A stretch of DNA of 64,000 nucleotides from Actinospineispora acaciae DSM 45401 (GTDB taxonomy: Bacteria > Actinomycetota > Actinomycetes > Mycobacteriales > Pseudonocardiaceae), in assembly GCF_000620785.1 (NCBI RefSeq), contig NZ_JIAI01000009.1, forward strand, positions 1 through 64,000. The letters are read 5' to 3'. The translations under genes and the position numbers were made by a program. Of the stretch, positions 14,447-21,847 are shown one piece after another. Within the stretch, counting starts at the first letter, position 1, and each line of letters begins with the position of its first letter. The notes beneath the pieces are model-generated. The model saw nothing but the letters and a program-made list of their open reading frames with translations, had not been told where the DNA came from and made no database searches.

Positions 14447-16651
14447 TCACCCGTTCCGGCTGGTCGACCAGTCCTCCCACGCCGCGAGGGCGTCCTCGGC
14501 GAACCGGGTGCGCAACGGGTCGAGCCGCGAGCCCGGCCGGCCCGGCGGGTCCTGGTGGTCGCCCCGCAGCGCGTCGAGGTAGCCGCGCAGCGCATCGACG
14601 GCCCGTTTCGCCCCCTGCTCGGCCTCCTTGGCCTGGTCGGAGTCCAGCACGCCGGTGCGCAGCGCGGACAGCCACCCCTGCACCAGCGTCACCAGCAGCA
14701 GCACCGCCGCGCCGTCGTAGCTGGCGCGCCCCGGCCTGGCGGGGTCCACCCGCTGGTCCAGGTACGTCCAGGTCGCCTCGTGGTCGTTGAGCGCCTTGGC
14801 CACCGCGAACGCCCGGCCCGCGTGCTCGGCCACCTCGTCGGCGTCGTTCCAGCGCCGCAGCGCCTCGACGTGGCCCTGCAGCTGCGCCAGGTAGCTCATC
14901 CGCAGCGCGATCCAGCGGCCCTCCCTGGCCGCCGAGTGCTCCCGGCTCGCGCTCACCTCGGTCATCAGCTCCAGCCCCCGGCGCAGGCTGGTGTCGTCGC
15001 TGACCGGGTCGAGCAGGAACCGCGCGTACCCGTGGTCGAGGTGGCTGCGCTCGGCCGGGTCGTCGATCAGGTCGTCGCGCAGCCGGCGCGCGGTGCCCCA
15101 CCACCGCTCCAGCGCCGCGGTCAGCCGCCGCACGCTGGGCCCCTTGCACATGCCGGTGGACACCGACCGGCGCACCGCGCGCAGGTTGTCCAGCACCAGC
15201 GGCAGCAGCTCGACCAGCACCGCCTTGCCCATCCCGCGCTCGGCCCGCTTGACCAGCCGCTCCAGCGCGTCGATCAGCGCCGGGTAGTCCTCGGTGGCCC
15301 GGCCGAAGGTCGCCTCGTACTGCATCACGTACCCGCGCGCGTACGCGCTGACCTGGTCGCGCAGCGGGTCCTCCGCGTCGAGCAGCGCCTCGGCGGCCTC
15401 GATCAGGCGGCGGCACCGGGCGGCGGTGTCCTCGCGGCTGCGGCGGTGGTCGAGCTTGATCATCCCGGCGAACCAGCCGGCGGCGCGCAGCGCGTAGTAG
15501 TGCGCCAGCAGCACCGCGCGGCGGGTCAGGGTGTCCTCGTCCCGCCAGCCGTCGATGTCCAGCTCGGGCAGGGCCAGCACCTGCCCCTTGCGGATCGGGC
15601 GGCCGGGCAGCGGCGCGAGCTGGCGGGCCATGCTGGCCACGATCAGCTCCACCTGGCGCTGGCGCGGCACCAGGACCTCCGCGTAGGGCGGGCCGTCGGC
15701 GGGGTCCTCGATCTGGATGGTGGACAGCGGCGCGCCGGCCATGCTGCCGATGAGCAGCGCCTCGCTCATGTCCTCGAGCATGGCGATCAGCAGCTCGCGG
15801 TGCTCGGGGCGCCCGGTCGCGGCCACCGTGTCGCTCTGCTCCCACCCGAACAGTGGGTTGAACCGCAGCCCGGCCTGGCTGCCCTGCACCTGGCCCTGTT
15901 CGTCGTACTGGTCGTGCTCGAAGATGCTGTCCCAGGTGGAGTGGATGACCTCCAGGTGCCGGGGGCTGTGCTTGATCTTCGGCTCGGCCTGCCCGCCGTA
16001 CTCGATGCGCGACAGCGCGCGCCCGGTCCGGTTCGGGCGGGTGGGCTCGGGGCGGGGCTGCAGGAACGCCCGCTGGATCTGGGCGGCCTGCACGCCGTTG
16101 CGCACCAGGATCGGCTGGGACGCGAACACCTCCTGGAGCAGGCACAGCCCGACGGCAACCGCCAGGCTGGGGGAGTCGACCATCCCGCTGATGTCGGCCA
16201 GCGCCCGCCGCACGGCCCTGGCCACCGGGGCCAGCACGTGGTTCGCCCCGGTCAGGACCAGCGCGGCCTTGGTGTCCGGGCCGTAGGCCTGCACCGCGAC
16301 GTTGGGGATCGGGGCGAAGTCGACGTCCTCGCCGTCCACGTGCCGGAACTGGCGGGTGGACTTCTCCGGGCGGTAGAACACGCCGCCGTCCGGGTCGTCC
16401 CGGTGCGGGATGACCGGGCCGCCGAGGGTGAGCTCGGTGGTGGTCAGCTCCCGGTAGTCGACCAGCCAGGCGCGCCCGCGGCCGGCGTCGTCTGAGCTCC
16501 ACGGATCACCGGCGACACCGCTGAGGGCGGCGACCTTGCGCGCGATCCGCAGCTCCATGAGGCCGCGCGAACCGATCTTCGCCGGCGGCATCTGGGCGGC
16601 AAGGTGCATGGACGGAGCCCCTAACGGTCGCAACGAGATGAGTGTGGGCAT
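14447..16651 (-). CDS. Large hypothetical protein
   Basis: I do not recognise this 734-residue protein. It has no signal peptide, obvious membrane segments or nucleotide-binding motif. The N-terminal 300 residues include the tract NPLFGWEQSDTV and a conserved-looking GSMAGAPLSTIQIEDP; the C-terminal half is helical and rich in Arg, Ala and Leu, with pairs such as GRWIALRMSYLAQLQGHVEALRRW. Base composition and codon use match its neighbours, so it looks like a normal chromosomal gene. The ATG at 16651 was chosen; in-frame starts at 16699 and further downstream are possible. It diverges from the small membrane protein gene at 16805. Confidence 0.7.
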   Translation of the reverse strand: MPTLISLRPLGAPSMHLAAQMPPAKIGSRGLMELRIARKVAALSGVAGDPWSSDDAGRGRAWLVDYRELTTTELTLGGPVIPHRDDPDGGVFYRPEKSTRQFRHVDGEDVDFAPIPNVAVQAYGPDTKAALVLTGANHVLAPVARAVRRALADISGMVDSPSLAVAVGLCLLQEVFASQPILVRNGVQAAQIQRAFLQPRPEPTRPNRTGRALSRIEYGGQAEPKIKHSPRHLEVIHSTWDSIFEHDQYDEQGQVQGSQAGLRFNPLFGWEQSDTVAATGRPEHRELLIAMLEDMSEALLIGSMAGAPLSTIQIEDPADGPPYAEVLVPRQRQVELIVASMARQLAPLPGRPIRKGQVLALPELDIDGWRDEDTLTRRAVLLAHYYALRAAGWFAGMIKLDHRRSREDTAARCRRLIEAAEALLDAEDPLRDQVSAYARGYVMQYEATFGRATEDYPALIDALERLVKRAERGMGKAVLVELLPLVLDNLRAVRRSVSTGMCKGPSVRRLTAALERWWGTARRLRDDLIDDPAERSHLDHGYARFLLDPVSDDTSLRRGLELMTEVSASREHSAAREGRWIALRMSYLAQLQGHVEALRRWNDADEVAEHAGRAFAVAKALNDHEATWTYLDQRVDPARPGRASYDGAAVLLLVTLVQGWLSALRTGVLDSDQAKEAEQGAKRAVDALRGYLDALRGDHQDPPGRPGSRLDPLRTRFAEDALAAWEDWSTSRNG

Positions 16652-16804
16652 GTCGAGGCCCAAGAGCAAGCATCTGGCCGACCCCTGTCGGCTGGACAAG
16701 AGTAACTCTCCGTTCAGGTGATTTCACCTGTACGGCTGGTTGTGCCTGTTTAGGGGGACTTGGATTCTGGGTACACAGTCCCTATAGAGGAGAGGGGCGC
16801 AACG

Positions 16805-17074
16805 ATGATGACCTTCTGGATGATCCTTGGGTACGGCTTTCTGATATTCCTCGCCTTCCAGGCCGGCCGGTCGGCCGACGCATCCCGGGAGCGGGCACTG
16901 CGCCAGCAGACCGCGGCCGAGGTCGCGCGGCTCAGGCAGGAGCGTGAGTGGCTGGCCGCCGAGCGGGAGCGCTACCTCGCGGCGGTGGAGGAGTGGCGGC
17001 GCGAGACGCGTGAGCGGATCCGCACCGGTGGCGACGAGCGGCCACCCGGTGGCAACCCGCCCCTCGCGGCGTAG
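16805..17074 (+). CDS. Small membrane-anchored coiled-coil protein
   Basis: An 89-residue protein with an N-terminal membrane segment (FWMILGYGFLIFLAFQAG) followed by a charged coiled coil (LRQQTAAEVARLRQEREWLAAERERYLAAVEEWRRE-like heptads, about 30-65). GAGGAG lies about 12 bases upstream of the ATG pair at 16805. The topology, one anchor and a cytoplasmic coiled coil, suggests a scaffold or regulatory subunit. Its stop lies 4 bases before rarA, so the two are probably co-transcribed. No family recognised. Confidence 0.65.
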   Translation: MMTFWMILGYGFLIFLAFQAGRSADASRERALRQQTAAEVARLRQEREWLAAERERYLAAVEEWRRETRERIRTGGDERPPGGNPPLAA

Positions 17075-17078
17075 CGTC

Positions 17079-18464
17079 ATGTGGGTGAGCGACGGTCTGT
17101 TCTCGGTCGACTCTGTCCAACTGGACGCTGGCAGCGACCGGTCCGCCGGCGGGGAACCGGTGTCCTCGGTTGCCCCGCTGGCGGTCCGGATGCGCCCGCG
17201 CACGCTGGACGAGGTGGTCGGGCAGTCCCACCTGCTCGCCGCCGGGGCGCCGCTGCGCCGTCTGGTGGAGGGGGCGGCGCCGGCGTCGGTGCTGCTCTAC
17301 GGCCCGCCGGGCACCGGCAAGACGACCATCGCGCGGCTGATGGCCGGACAGGGCTCGCGTCATTTCGTCGCGCTGTCCGCGTTGTCGTCCGGGGTCAAGG
17401 AGCTGCGCGCGGTGATCGAGGACGCGCGCAAGCGGCTGGACTACACCGGGCAGACCACCGTGCTGTTCATCGACGAGGTGCACAGGTTCTCCAAGACCCA
17501 GCAGGACGCGCTGCTCGGCGCGGTGGAGGACCGGCTGGTGCTGCTCGTCGGGGCGACCACGGAGAACCCGTCGTTCTCGGTGGTCACGCCGCTGCTGTCG
17601 CGGTCGCTGGTGCTGCGGCTGGAGTCGCTGACCGACGCGGAGATCGGCACCCTGCTGGACCGCGCGCTGGCCGACCAGCGCGGCCTGAACGGCGAGTTCG
17701 AGCTGGCCGACGCGGCGCGCGAGCAGTTGGTGCGGCTGTCCGCCGGCGACGCAAGGCGGGCGCTGACCGTGCTCGAGGCCGCCGCCGACGCGGCCGCCGG
17801 CACGGACTCTGCCTCGATCGACATCGAGATCGTGCGGAAGGTGGTTGAAGAGGCCTCGGTGGCCTACGACCGCGCCGGCGACCAGCACTACGACGTGATC
17901 AGCGCGTTCATCAAGTCGATCAGGGGCTCGGACGTGGACGCCGCGCTGCACTACCTGGCGCGGATGATCGTGGCCGGCGAGGACCCCCGGTTCATCGCCC
18001 GCCGGCTGATGGTGCACGCCAGCGAGGACGTCGGCATGGCCGACCCGACGGCGCTCCCGGTCGCGGTGGCCGCCGCGCAGACCGTCCAGCTCGTGGGCCT
18101 GCCCGAGGCCCGGCTCGCGCTGGCCCAGGCCACCGTGCACCTGGCCACCGCGCCGAAGTCCAACGCGGTGATCACGGCGGTGGACGAGGCGATCGCCGAC
18201 GTGCGCGCCGGCCACGCCGGGGCCGTCCCGCCGCACCTGCGCGACGGCCACTACGCCGGGGCCGCGCGGCTGGGCAACGCGGTGGGCTACCGGTATCCCC
18301 ACAACGTGCCCGAGGCCGTGCTCGCCCAGCAGTACCCGCCGGACGAGCTGGTCGGCCGCGACTACTACCGGCCGACCCCGCACGGAGGCGAGCGCGCGCT
18401 GTCCGAGCGCGTGCCGAAGCTGCGCCGGGCGATTCGCGGCTCAGGAGGGCCGGCGGCCCAGTAG
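17079..18464 (+). CDS. rarA: Replication-associated recombination protein A (AAA ATPase)
   Basis: A 461-residue AAA+ ATPase of the RarA/MgsA/WRNIP1 family, which acts at stalled replication forks with RecA and SSB. Walker A is GPPGTGKT (75-82); Walker B and sensor regions are LFIDEVHRFSKTQQD and LVGATTENPSF; the C-terminal tetramerisation part includes RMIVAGEDPRFIARRLMVHASEDVG. The family start region VAPLAVRMRPRTLDEVVGQ is reached at residue 31. In many actinobacteria rarA lies just upstream of the alaS block; here about 2.6 kb of other genes lies between. Confidence 0.95.
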   Translation: MWVSDGLFSVDSVQLDAGSDRSAGGEPVSSVAPLAVRMRPRTLDEVVGQSHLLAAGAPLRRLVEGAAPASVLLYGPPGTGKTTIARLMAGQGSRHFVALSALSSGVKELRAVIEDARKRLDYTGQTTVLFIDEVHRFSKTQQDALLGAVEDRLVLLVGATTENPSFSVVTPLLSRSLVLRLESLTDAEIGTLLDRALADQRGLNGEFELADAAREQLVRLSAGDARRALTVLEAAADAAAGTDSASIDIEIVRKVVEEASVAYDRAGDQHYDVISAFIKSIRGSDVDAALHYLARMIVAGEDPRFIARRLMVHASEDVGMADPTALPVAVAAAQTVQLVGLPEARLALAQATVHLATAPKSNAVITAVDEAIADVRAGHAGAVPPHLRDGHYAGAARLGNAVGYRYPHNVPEAVLAQQYPPDELVGRDYYRPTPHGGERALSERVPKLRRAIRGSGGPAAQ

Positions 18465-19031
18465 GGCGAGCGCGCGGTGCCAGTCGCCGGCGCCGTCGGC
18501 GGTGGGGAGTACGGGCGCGAACGTGGCCCCGGGCCGTTCCCGGTACGCGCCGGTCGGGACCGCCTCGGCGACTCGGAGGGTGGCGGCGACCAGATCCGGT
18601 TCGGGGTCGAACGGCAGGGCGAGCGCGGTGGCGACGTCCCAGCCGTGCACGACGGTGTCCAGCAGCTGAAAGCCGATCACCAGCGCGGTCGGGAACCGCT
18701 GTTCGGCGCTCAGCTCGGCCAGCAGTACGGGCCGGTCCAGGTCGGCTTTCACGAAGGCGTCGGCGACGTCGTCGGCGGAGGCCTGCCACCGTGTGGACGG
18801 CTGGGAGCCCGGGGGTCTCGAATCGAACGCGGAGAGTGGCGCGTCGCCAGGTCCGCGCACGGCGGCGGCGAAACCGTGGTTCTGGCCGATCATGTGCGCG
18901 AGCAGCGCGTCGAGGTCCCAGTCCGCGCATGGTGTGCTTTTGCCGAGGTCGGGCGGGGTGACCTTGTCGATCACGGAGCCGGCGAGGGCGAGCGCCCGGC
19001 GGTGCAGCGGTCGTGCGTCATTGATGTGCAT
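18441..19031 (-). CDS. TIGR03086 family metal-binding protein (mycothiol-dependent maleylpyruvate isomerase-like)
   Basis: A 196-residue DinB-fold protein of the TIGR03086 group, named for its N-terminal resemblance to mycothiol-dependent maleylpyruvate isomerase. Features: STPCADWDLDALLAHMIGQNHGFA with a metal-site histidine, and the second site in LLDTVVHGWDVATAL. The ATG at 19031 lies 3 bases from a palindrome (19034-19046) shared with the divergent marR gene, so MarR probably represses both. An upstream in-frame start at 19136 would run across marR. 3' end overlaps rarA by 24 bases. Substrate unknown; a detoxification role is inferred from the marR pairing. Confidence 0.8.
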   Translation of the reverse strand: MHINDARPLHRRALALAGSVIDKVTPPDLGKSTPCADWDLDALLAHMIGQNHGFAAAVRGPGDAPLSAFDSRPPGSQPSTRWQASADDVADAFVKADLDRPVLLAELSAEQRFPTALVIGFQLLDTVVHGWDVATALALPFDPEPDLVAATLRVAEAVPTGAYRERPGATFAPVLPTADGAGDWHRALALLGRRPS

Positions 19032-19033
19032 AT

Positions 19034-19046
19034 GTAGACCATCTAC
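19034..19046. promoter_or_regulatory. MarR operator candidate between divergent genes
   Basis: GTAGA-CCA-TCTAC is a perfect inverted repeat adjacent to the start of the minus-strand gene at 19031 and upstream of marR at 19086. Similar TAGA/TCTA half-sites recur in the array at 19606-19659. Confidence 0.5.
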
Positions 19047-19072
19047 GAAGGTGGACGATTTGTCCAGGGGTT

Positions 19073-19078
19073 TATCGT
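19073..19078 (+). promoter_or_regulatory. -10 element (TATCGT), leaderless marR
   Basis: TATCGT is followed by 7 bases and the ATG at 19086, a leaderless arrangement downstream of the operator candidate. Confidence 0.4.
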
Positions 19079-19085
19079 CCCGGGG

Positions 19086-19535
19086 ATGGGTGCGCAGAGG
19101 CACGACCTCGGGGCGATGTTCGTCCGTCTGGGCCATGCCATGGTGGAGGCCGAGCGTCCGGTCCTGTCCGGCCTCGGCGTCGAGATGTGGGACTACGTCG
19201 TGCTGGCCGCGCTGCGCCGCGCACCCGCCCGCTCGCAGGCGCGGCTGGCCGAGACCGCCGGCCGGGACAAGACCCGGCTGATCCCGATCCTGGACAGGCT
19301 GGAGCGGCGCGGCCTGGTGCGCCGCACCCCCGACCCCGCCGACCGCCGCAACCGCATAGTCGAGCTCACTGAGGCGGGCGAGGAGCTGGTGGCGTCGTGT
19401 CGCTCGGCCATCCGGCGGATGGAGGCGCGGATGCTGGCCGATCTCCCCGAGCCGGAGCGCGCGGCGTTCGTCGCCTCGTTGGAGCGGGTGAGCGACCTGG
19501 TCCTCGGTCCGAACTGGAGCGCTTCACACCGTTAG
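19086..19535 (+). CDS. MarR family winged helix-turn-helix regulator
   Basis: A 149-residue MarR repressor. The winged helix is in RLAETAGRDKTRLIPILDRLERRGLVRRTPDPADRRNRIVELTEAG, with the DRR wing tip. It is divergent from the TIGR03086 gene, with a palindrome between them, and is followed by a three-copy 20-bp array with similar half-sites. Autoregulation and control of the divergent gene are inferred. No ligand-binding cysteine stands out. Confidence 0.9.
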   Translation: MGAQRHDLGAMFVRLGHAMVEAERPVLSGLGVEMWDYVVLAALRRAPARSQARLAETAGRDKTRLIPILDRLERRGLVRRTPDPADRRNRIVELTEAGEELVASCRSAIRRMEARMLADLPEPERAAFVASLERVSDLVLGPNWSASHR

Positions 19536-19605
19536 CCCGGCTTGTCGTGGCCACCGTGCGTGGCTCGGGAGCACCCCCACGTCCACGCTCACGTCGACGT
19601 CCAAG

Positions 19606-19659
19606 TAGAACGATCTATCTATTGCTAGAACGATCTATCCACTTGTAGAACGATCTATC
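19606..19659. repeat. Three 20-bp-spaced copies of TAGAACGATCTATC
   Basis: Identical 14-base motifs start at 19606, 19626 and 19646, a strict 20-bp period (two helical turns). Each contains TAGA-ACGA-TCTA, an imperfect relative of the operator at 19034-19046. The array lies between the 3' ends of marR and the secreted DNRLRE gene, in an otherwise empty 173-base spacer, so it is not an ordinary promoter operator. It could be an auxiliary binding array for the adjacent MarR protein. Confidence 0.65.
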
Positions 19660-19708
19660 TACCGCGAACGGGACGCCAGCGCCCGTATGGAGCATGGACA
19701 TACCGGGC

Positions 19709-20929
19709 TCACGGTTCGAGCGTGATGCCCAGAGCGGGCACATGCAGCCCGTCGCCGGACCCGAACCGTTTCGAACTCAGCGGGTCGCCCTCGTCGGTGG
19801 CGCGCACCATGATCGTGCCGACACCCACGCCGGCCTGGATCCACGAACGGACCAGGTCCGTGAGGTCGATGCTGACCCAGCCGGCCCCGCAGGCCGGGTC
19901 GTGCCCCCTGGTCTCCGTGCTGCTGGCCCACGCCCGTTCACCGGCCGGCTGGTTGCCCCATCGGGTGGCCGGCCCGACCCCAGGGCTGGACCAGACCTCC
20001 CACCCCCGCGCCTCACACGTCGCCGACCAGTCCGAATACAGCCGCAGCGTCGCCGACGAGACCCGCTCCCCGCCCAGCCGCGACAGGTCCCAGGACAGGA
20101 ACCCGCGCGCCACCGAGCCGCCCTCCGAACTACCCACCCGCAGCTCCGGCTCGCTGGACAGGTCGCTGCCCGCCGCCGTGCTCAGCACCGAGGTGTCGAA
20201 GGGCAGCGTGGCCCCGCCGTTGGCCGCCACCTGGCTGAGCGCGGGCGCGGCGGCGAACATGTCCGACGGACCTCCGCCAGGAACCGGCGCGGTGGCCGGG
20301 TGCAGTGACGAGGCGGCGCCGGGCCGGGTGACCCGCAGGACCAGCGGCGCCGGCGGCGCGGCCGGCGCGCCCAGGCCGGAGGCCGTCGCGATGTGGTCGG
20401 GGGGAGCGGCCGGTGGGGCCAGCGACCGGCGCAGCGAGGCGACGAACCCGGTGCGGGTGGCCTCCACGACCAGGTCGGCGCCGGGCCGCGCGCCAGGATA
20501 GGTCGCCCTGGTGCCGTCCACCTGGGGTGCGGGCAGCGGACCGTCCCAGGCCAGCGCGGTGTTCGTGCCGTCCGGCGCGCGCACCGAGGCCGCGTCCGCC
20601 GCCGCGCCGCCGCCGGAGAGCCACAGCAGGTACGGATGCGCGCCCGCCCGCACGGCCCCGTCCGGCTCGCGGTGCAGCGCGAGGTCGAGCGGCGCCCAGC
20701 CGTTCCCGCGCTGCACCCGGACCGGGCCGGTGGTGAGCACCACGGTACGAGCCCCGTTGGGATGCCGGTACGTCGTCGACGTCTCGCTGCGCTGTTCGGT
20801 GACCTCGACGGGCCCCGAGGCCGGCGGCGGCGCGGGCTCGCCCGGCGGGGCCGACGGCGGTGCCGCCGGCGGGAACCAGGTGACCAGCGACAGCGTCACG
20901 CCCACCACCGCGCCGATCCCTGGTCTCAT
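19709..20929 (-). CDS. Secreted DNRLRE domain-containing protein
   Basis: A 406-residue protein with an N-terminal export signal (RPGIGAVVGVTLSLVTWF, cleavage after the Ala/Pro-rich region), a Pro-rich linker, a middle region rich in beta structure, and a C-terminal DNRLRE domain of the TGF-beta propeptide-like fold (RGFLSWDLSRLGGERVSSATLRLY, SIDLTDLVRSWI, SSKRFGSGD). DNRLRE domains are common in secreted actinobacterial proteins, often with RHS/YD repeats, which are absent here. The ATG at 20929 gives the signal peptide; an in-frame start at 20989 would precede it by 20 residues. Function unknown. Confidence 0.75.
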   Translation of the reverse strand: MRPGIGAVVGVTLSLVTWFPPAAPPSAPPGEPAPPPASGPVEVTEQRSETSTTYRHPNGARTVVLTTGPVRVQRGNGWAPLDLALHREPDGAVRAGAHPYLLWLSGGGAAADAASVRAPDGTNTALAWDGPLPAPQVDGTRATYPGARPGADLVVEATRTGFVASLRRSLAPPAAPPDHIATASGLGAPAAPPAPLVLRVTRPGAASSLHPATAPVPGGGPSDMFAAAPALSQVAANGGATLPFDTSVLSTAAGSDLSSEPELRVGSSEGGSVARGFLSWDLSRLGGERVSSATLRLYSDWSATCEARGWEVWSSPGVGPATRWGNQPAGERAWASSTETRGHDPACGAGWVSIDLTDLVRSWIQAGVGVGTIMVRATDEGDPLSSKRFGSGDGLHVPALGITLEP

Positions 20930-21113
20930 GCCGCCAGAGGGTGCGAGCGCGCCGGTCGCGGTACAAGCGCACAGGCCGGGCGGACCCACGTCGGTGCACC
21001 CGCTCCGCCCGTTCGGGTGGCTGAACCGAGCGAAACCGGGCGGTCACCGAGGCGGCGCACGGGGGCGGTAGCCTTGATCTGATCACCGATGACACAACTC
21101 CGGGAGGCGCGCC

Positions 21114-21482
21114 ATGACGGCCGAGCAGATCGCCGCGGTGGTCGCCGCCGGTGCCTTCGTGGTGCTGGTCGTGCTGCTCGCCATTCCGCTGATCAAGCTG
21201 GGCCGCACGCTGGACGAGGCCACCATCGCGATCCGTGAGGCGCACCAGCGCGGCGGCCCGATGCTGGACAACACCAACACCACGATCACGCAGGTGAACA
21301 CCCAGCTGCGGCGGGTGGACGGGATCACCACCAACGCGCGCGCCGTGACCAGCAACGTCTCGGCCCTGACCTCGCTGTTCACCGCTACCATGGGAGGGCC
21401 GCTGGTACGGGCGGCCGCGTTCTCGTACGGCGTGTCGAAAGCGATCAAGGCGAGGCGTGCCCGCAAGGAACGGCGGCGATGA
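21114..21482 (+). CDS. DUF948 domain-containing protein
   Basis: A 122-residue protein with one N-terminal membrane segment (IAAVVAAGAFVVLVVLLAIPLI) and a helical tail carrying the DUF948 pattern LDEATIAIREAHQRG and a basic C-terminus. GGGAGG lies 5 bases upstream of the ATG; TAGCCT at 21068-21073 is the likely -10. In actinobacteria this gene regularly precedes a DUF6167-type gene and alaS, as here. It overlaps the next gene by ATGA. Function unknown. Confidence 0.85.
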   Translation: MTAEQIAAVVAAGAFVVLVVLLAIPLIKLGRTLDEATIAIREAHQRGGPMLDNTNTTITQVNTQLRRVDGITTNARAVTSNVSALTSLFTATMGGPLVRAAAFSYGVSKAIKARRARKERRR

Positions 21483-21781
21483 AACGGTTGTTCTGGCTAG
21501 GCCTGGGGATCGCGGCCGGCGTGGTGGCCACCCGCAAGGCCGCCGACGCCGCCCAGCGGCTGACCCCGGCCGGGGTGGGTGAGCAGATCGGCGACGGGCT
21601 GCGCGAGCTGGCCTCGGCGCTCGGCGCGTTCGGGGCCGAGGTGCGCGCCGGCATGGCCGAGCGCGAGCACCAGCTCACCGACATGGTCGAGCACCGCACC
21701 GGCCAGCCGCTGCCCGGGCTGGCCGACACGATCTTCCCGACCGAGGCCGGGCGAGCGCGCGGGGCGGGCGACCGGGCCTGA
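21479..21781 (+). CDS. DUF6167 family protein
   Basis: A 100-residue protein that begins MKRLFWLGLGIAAGVVATRKA, a short membrane segment, followed by an amphipathic helix (GDGLRELASALGAFGAEVRAGMAEREHQL). It is coupled by ATGA overlap to the DUF948 gene and lies 66 bases upstream of alaS, the conserved actinobacterial order. Function unknown. Confidence 0.8.
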   Translation: MKRLFWLGLGIAAGVVATRKAADAAQRLTPAGVGEQIGDGLRELASALGAFGAEVRAGMAEREHQLTDMVEHRTGQPLPGLADTIFPTEAGRARGAGDRA

Positions 21782-21847
21782 CCGGCCTCGTCCCCGCCGT
21801 CCTCGCGTCCGCAACACAGGCTCACGACCGCGTAAGAGAGTGCCACC

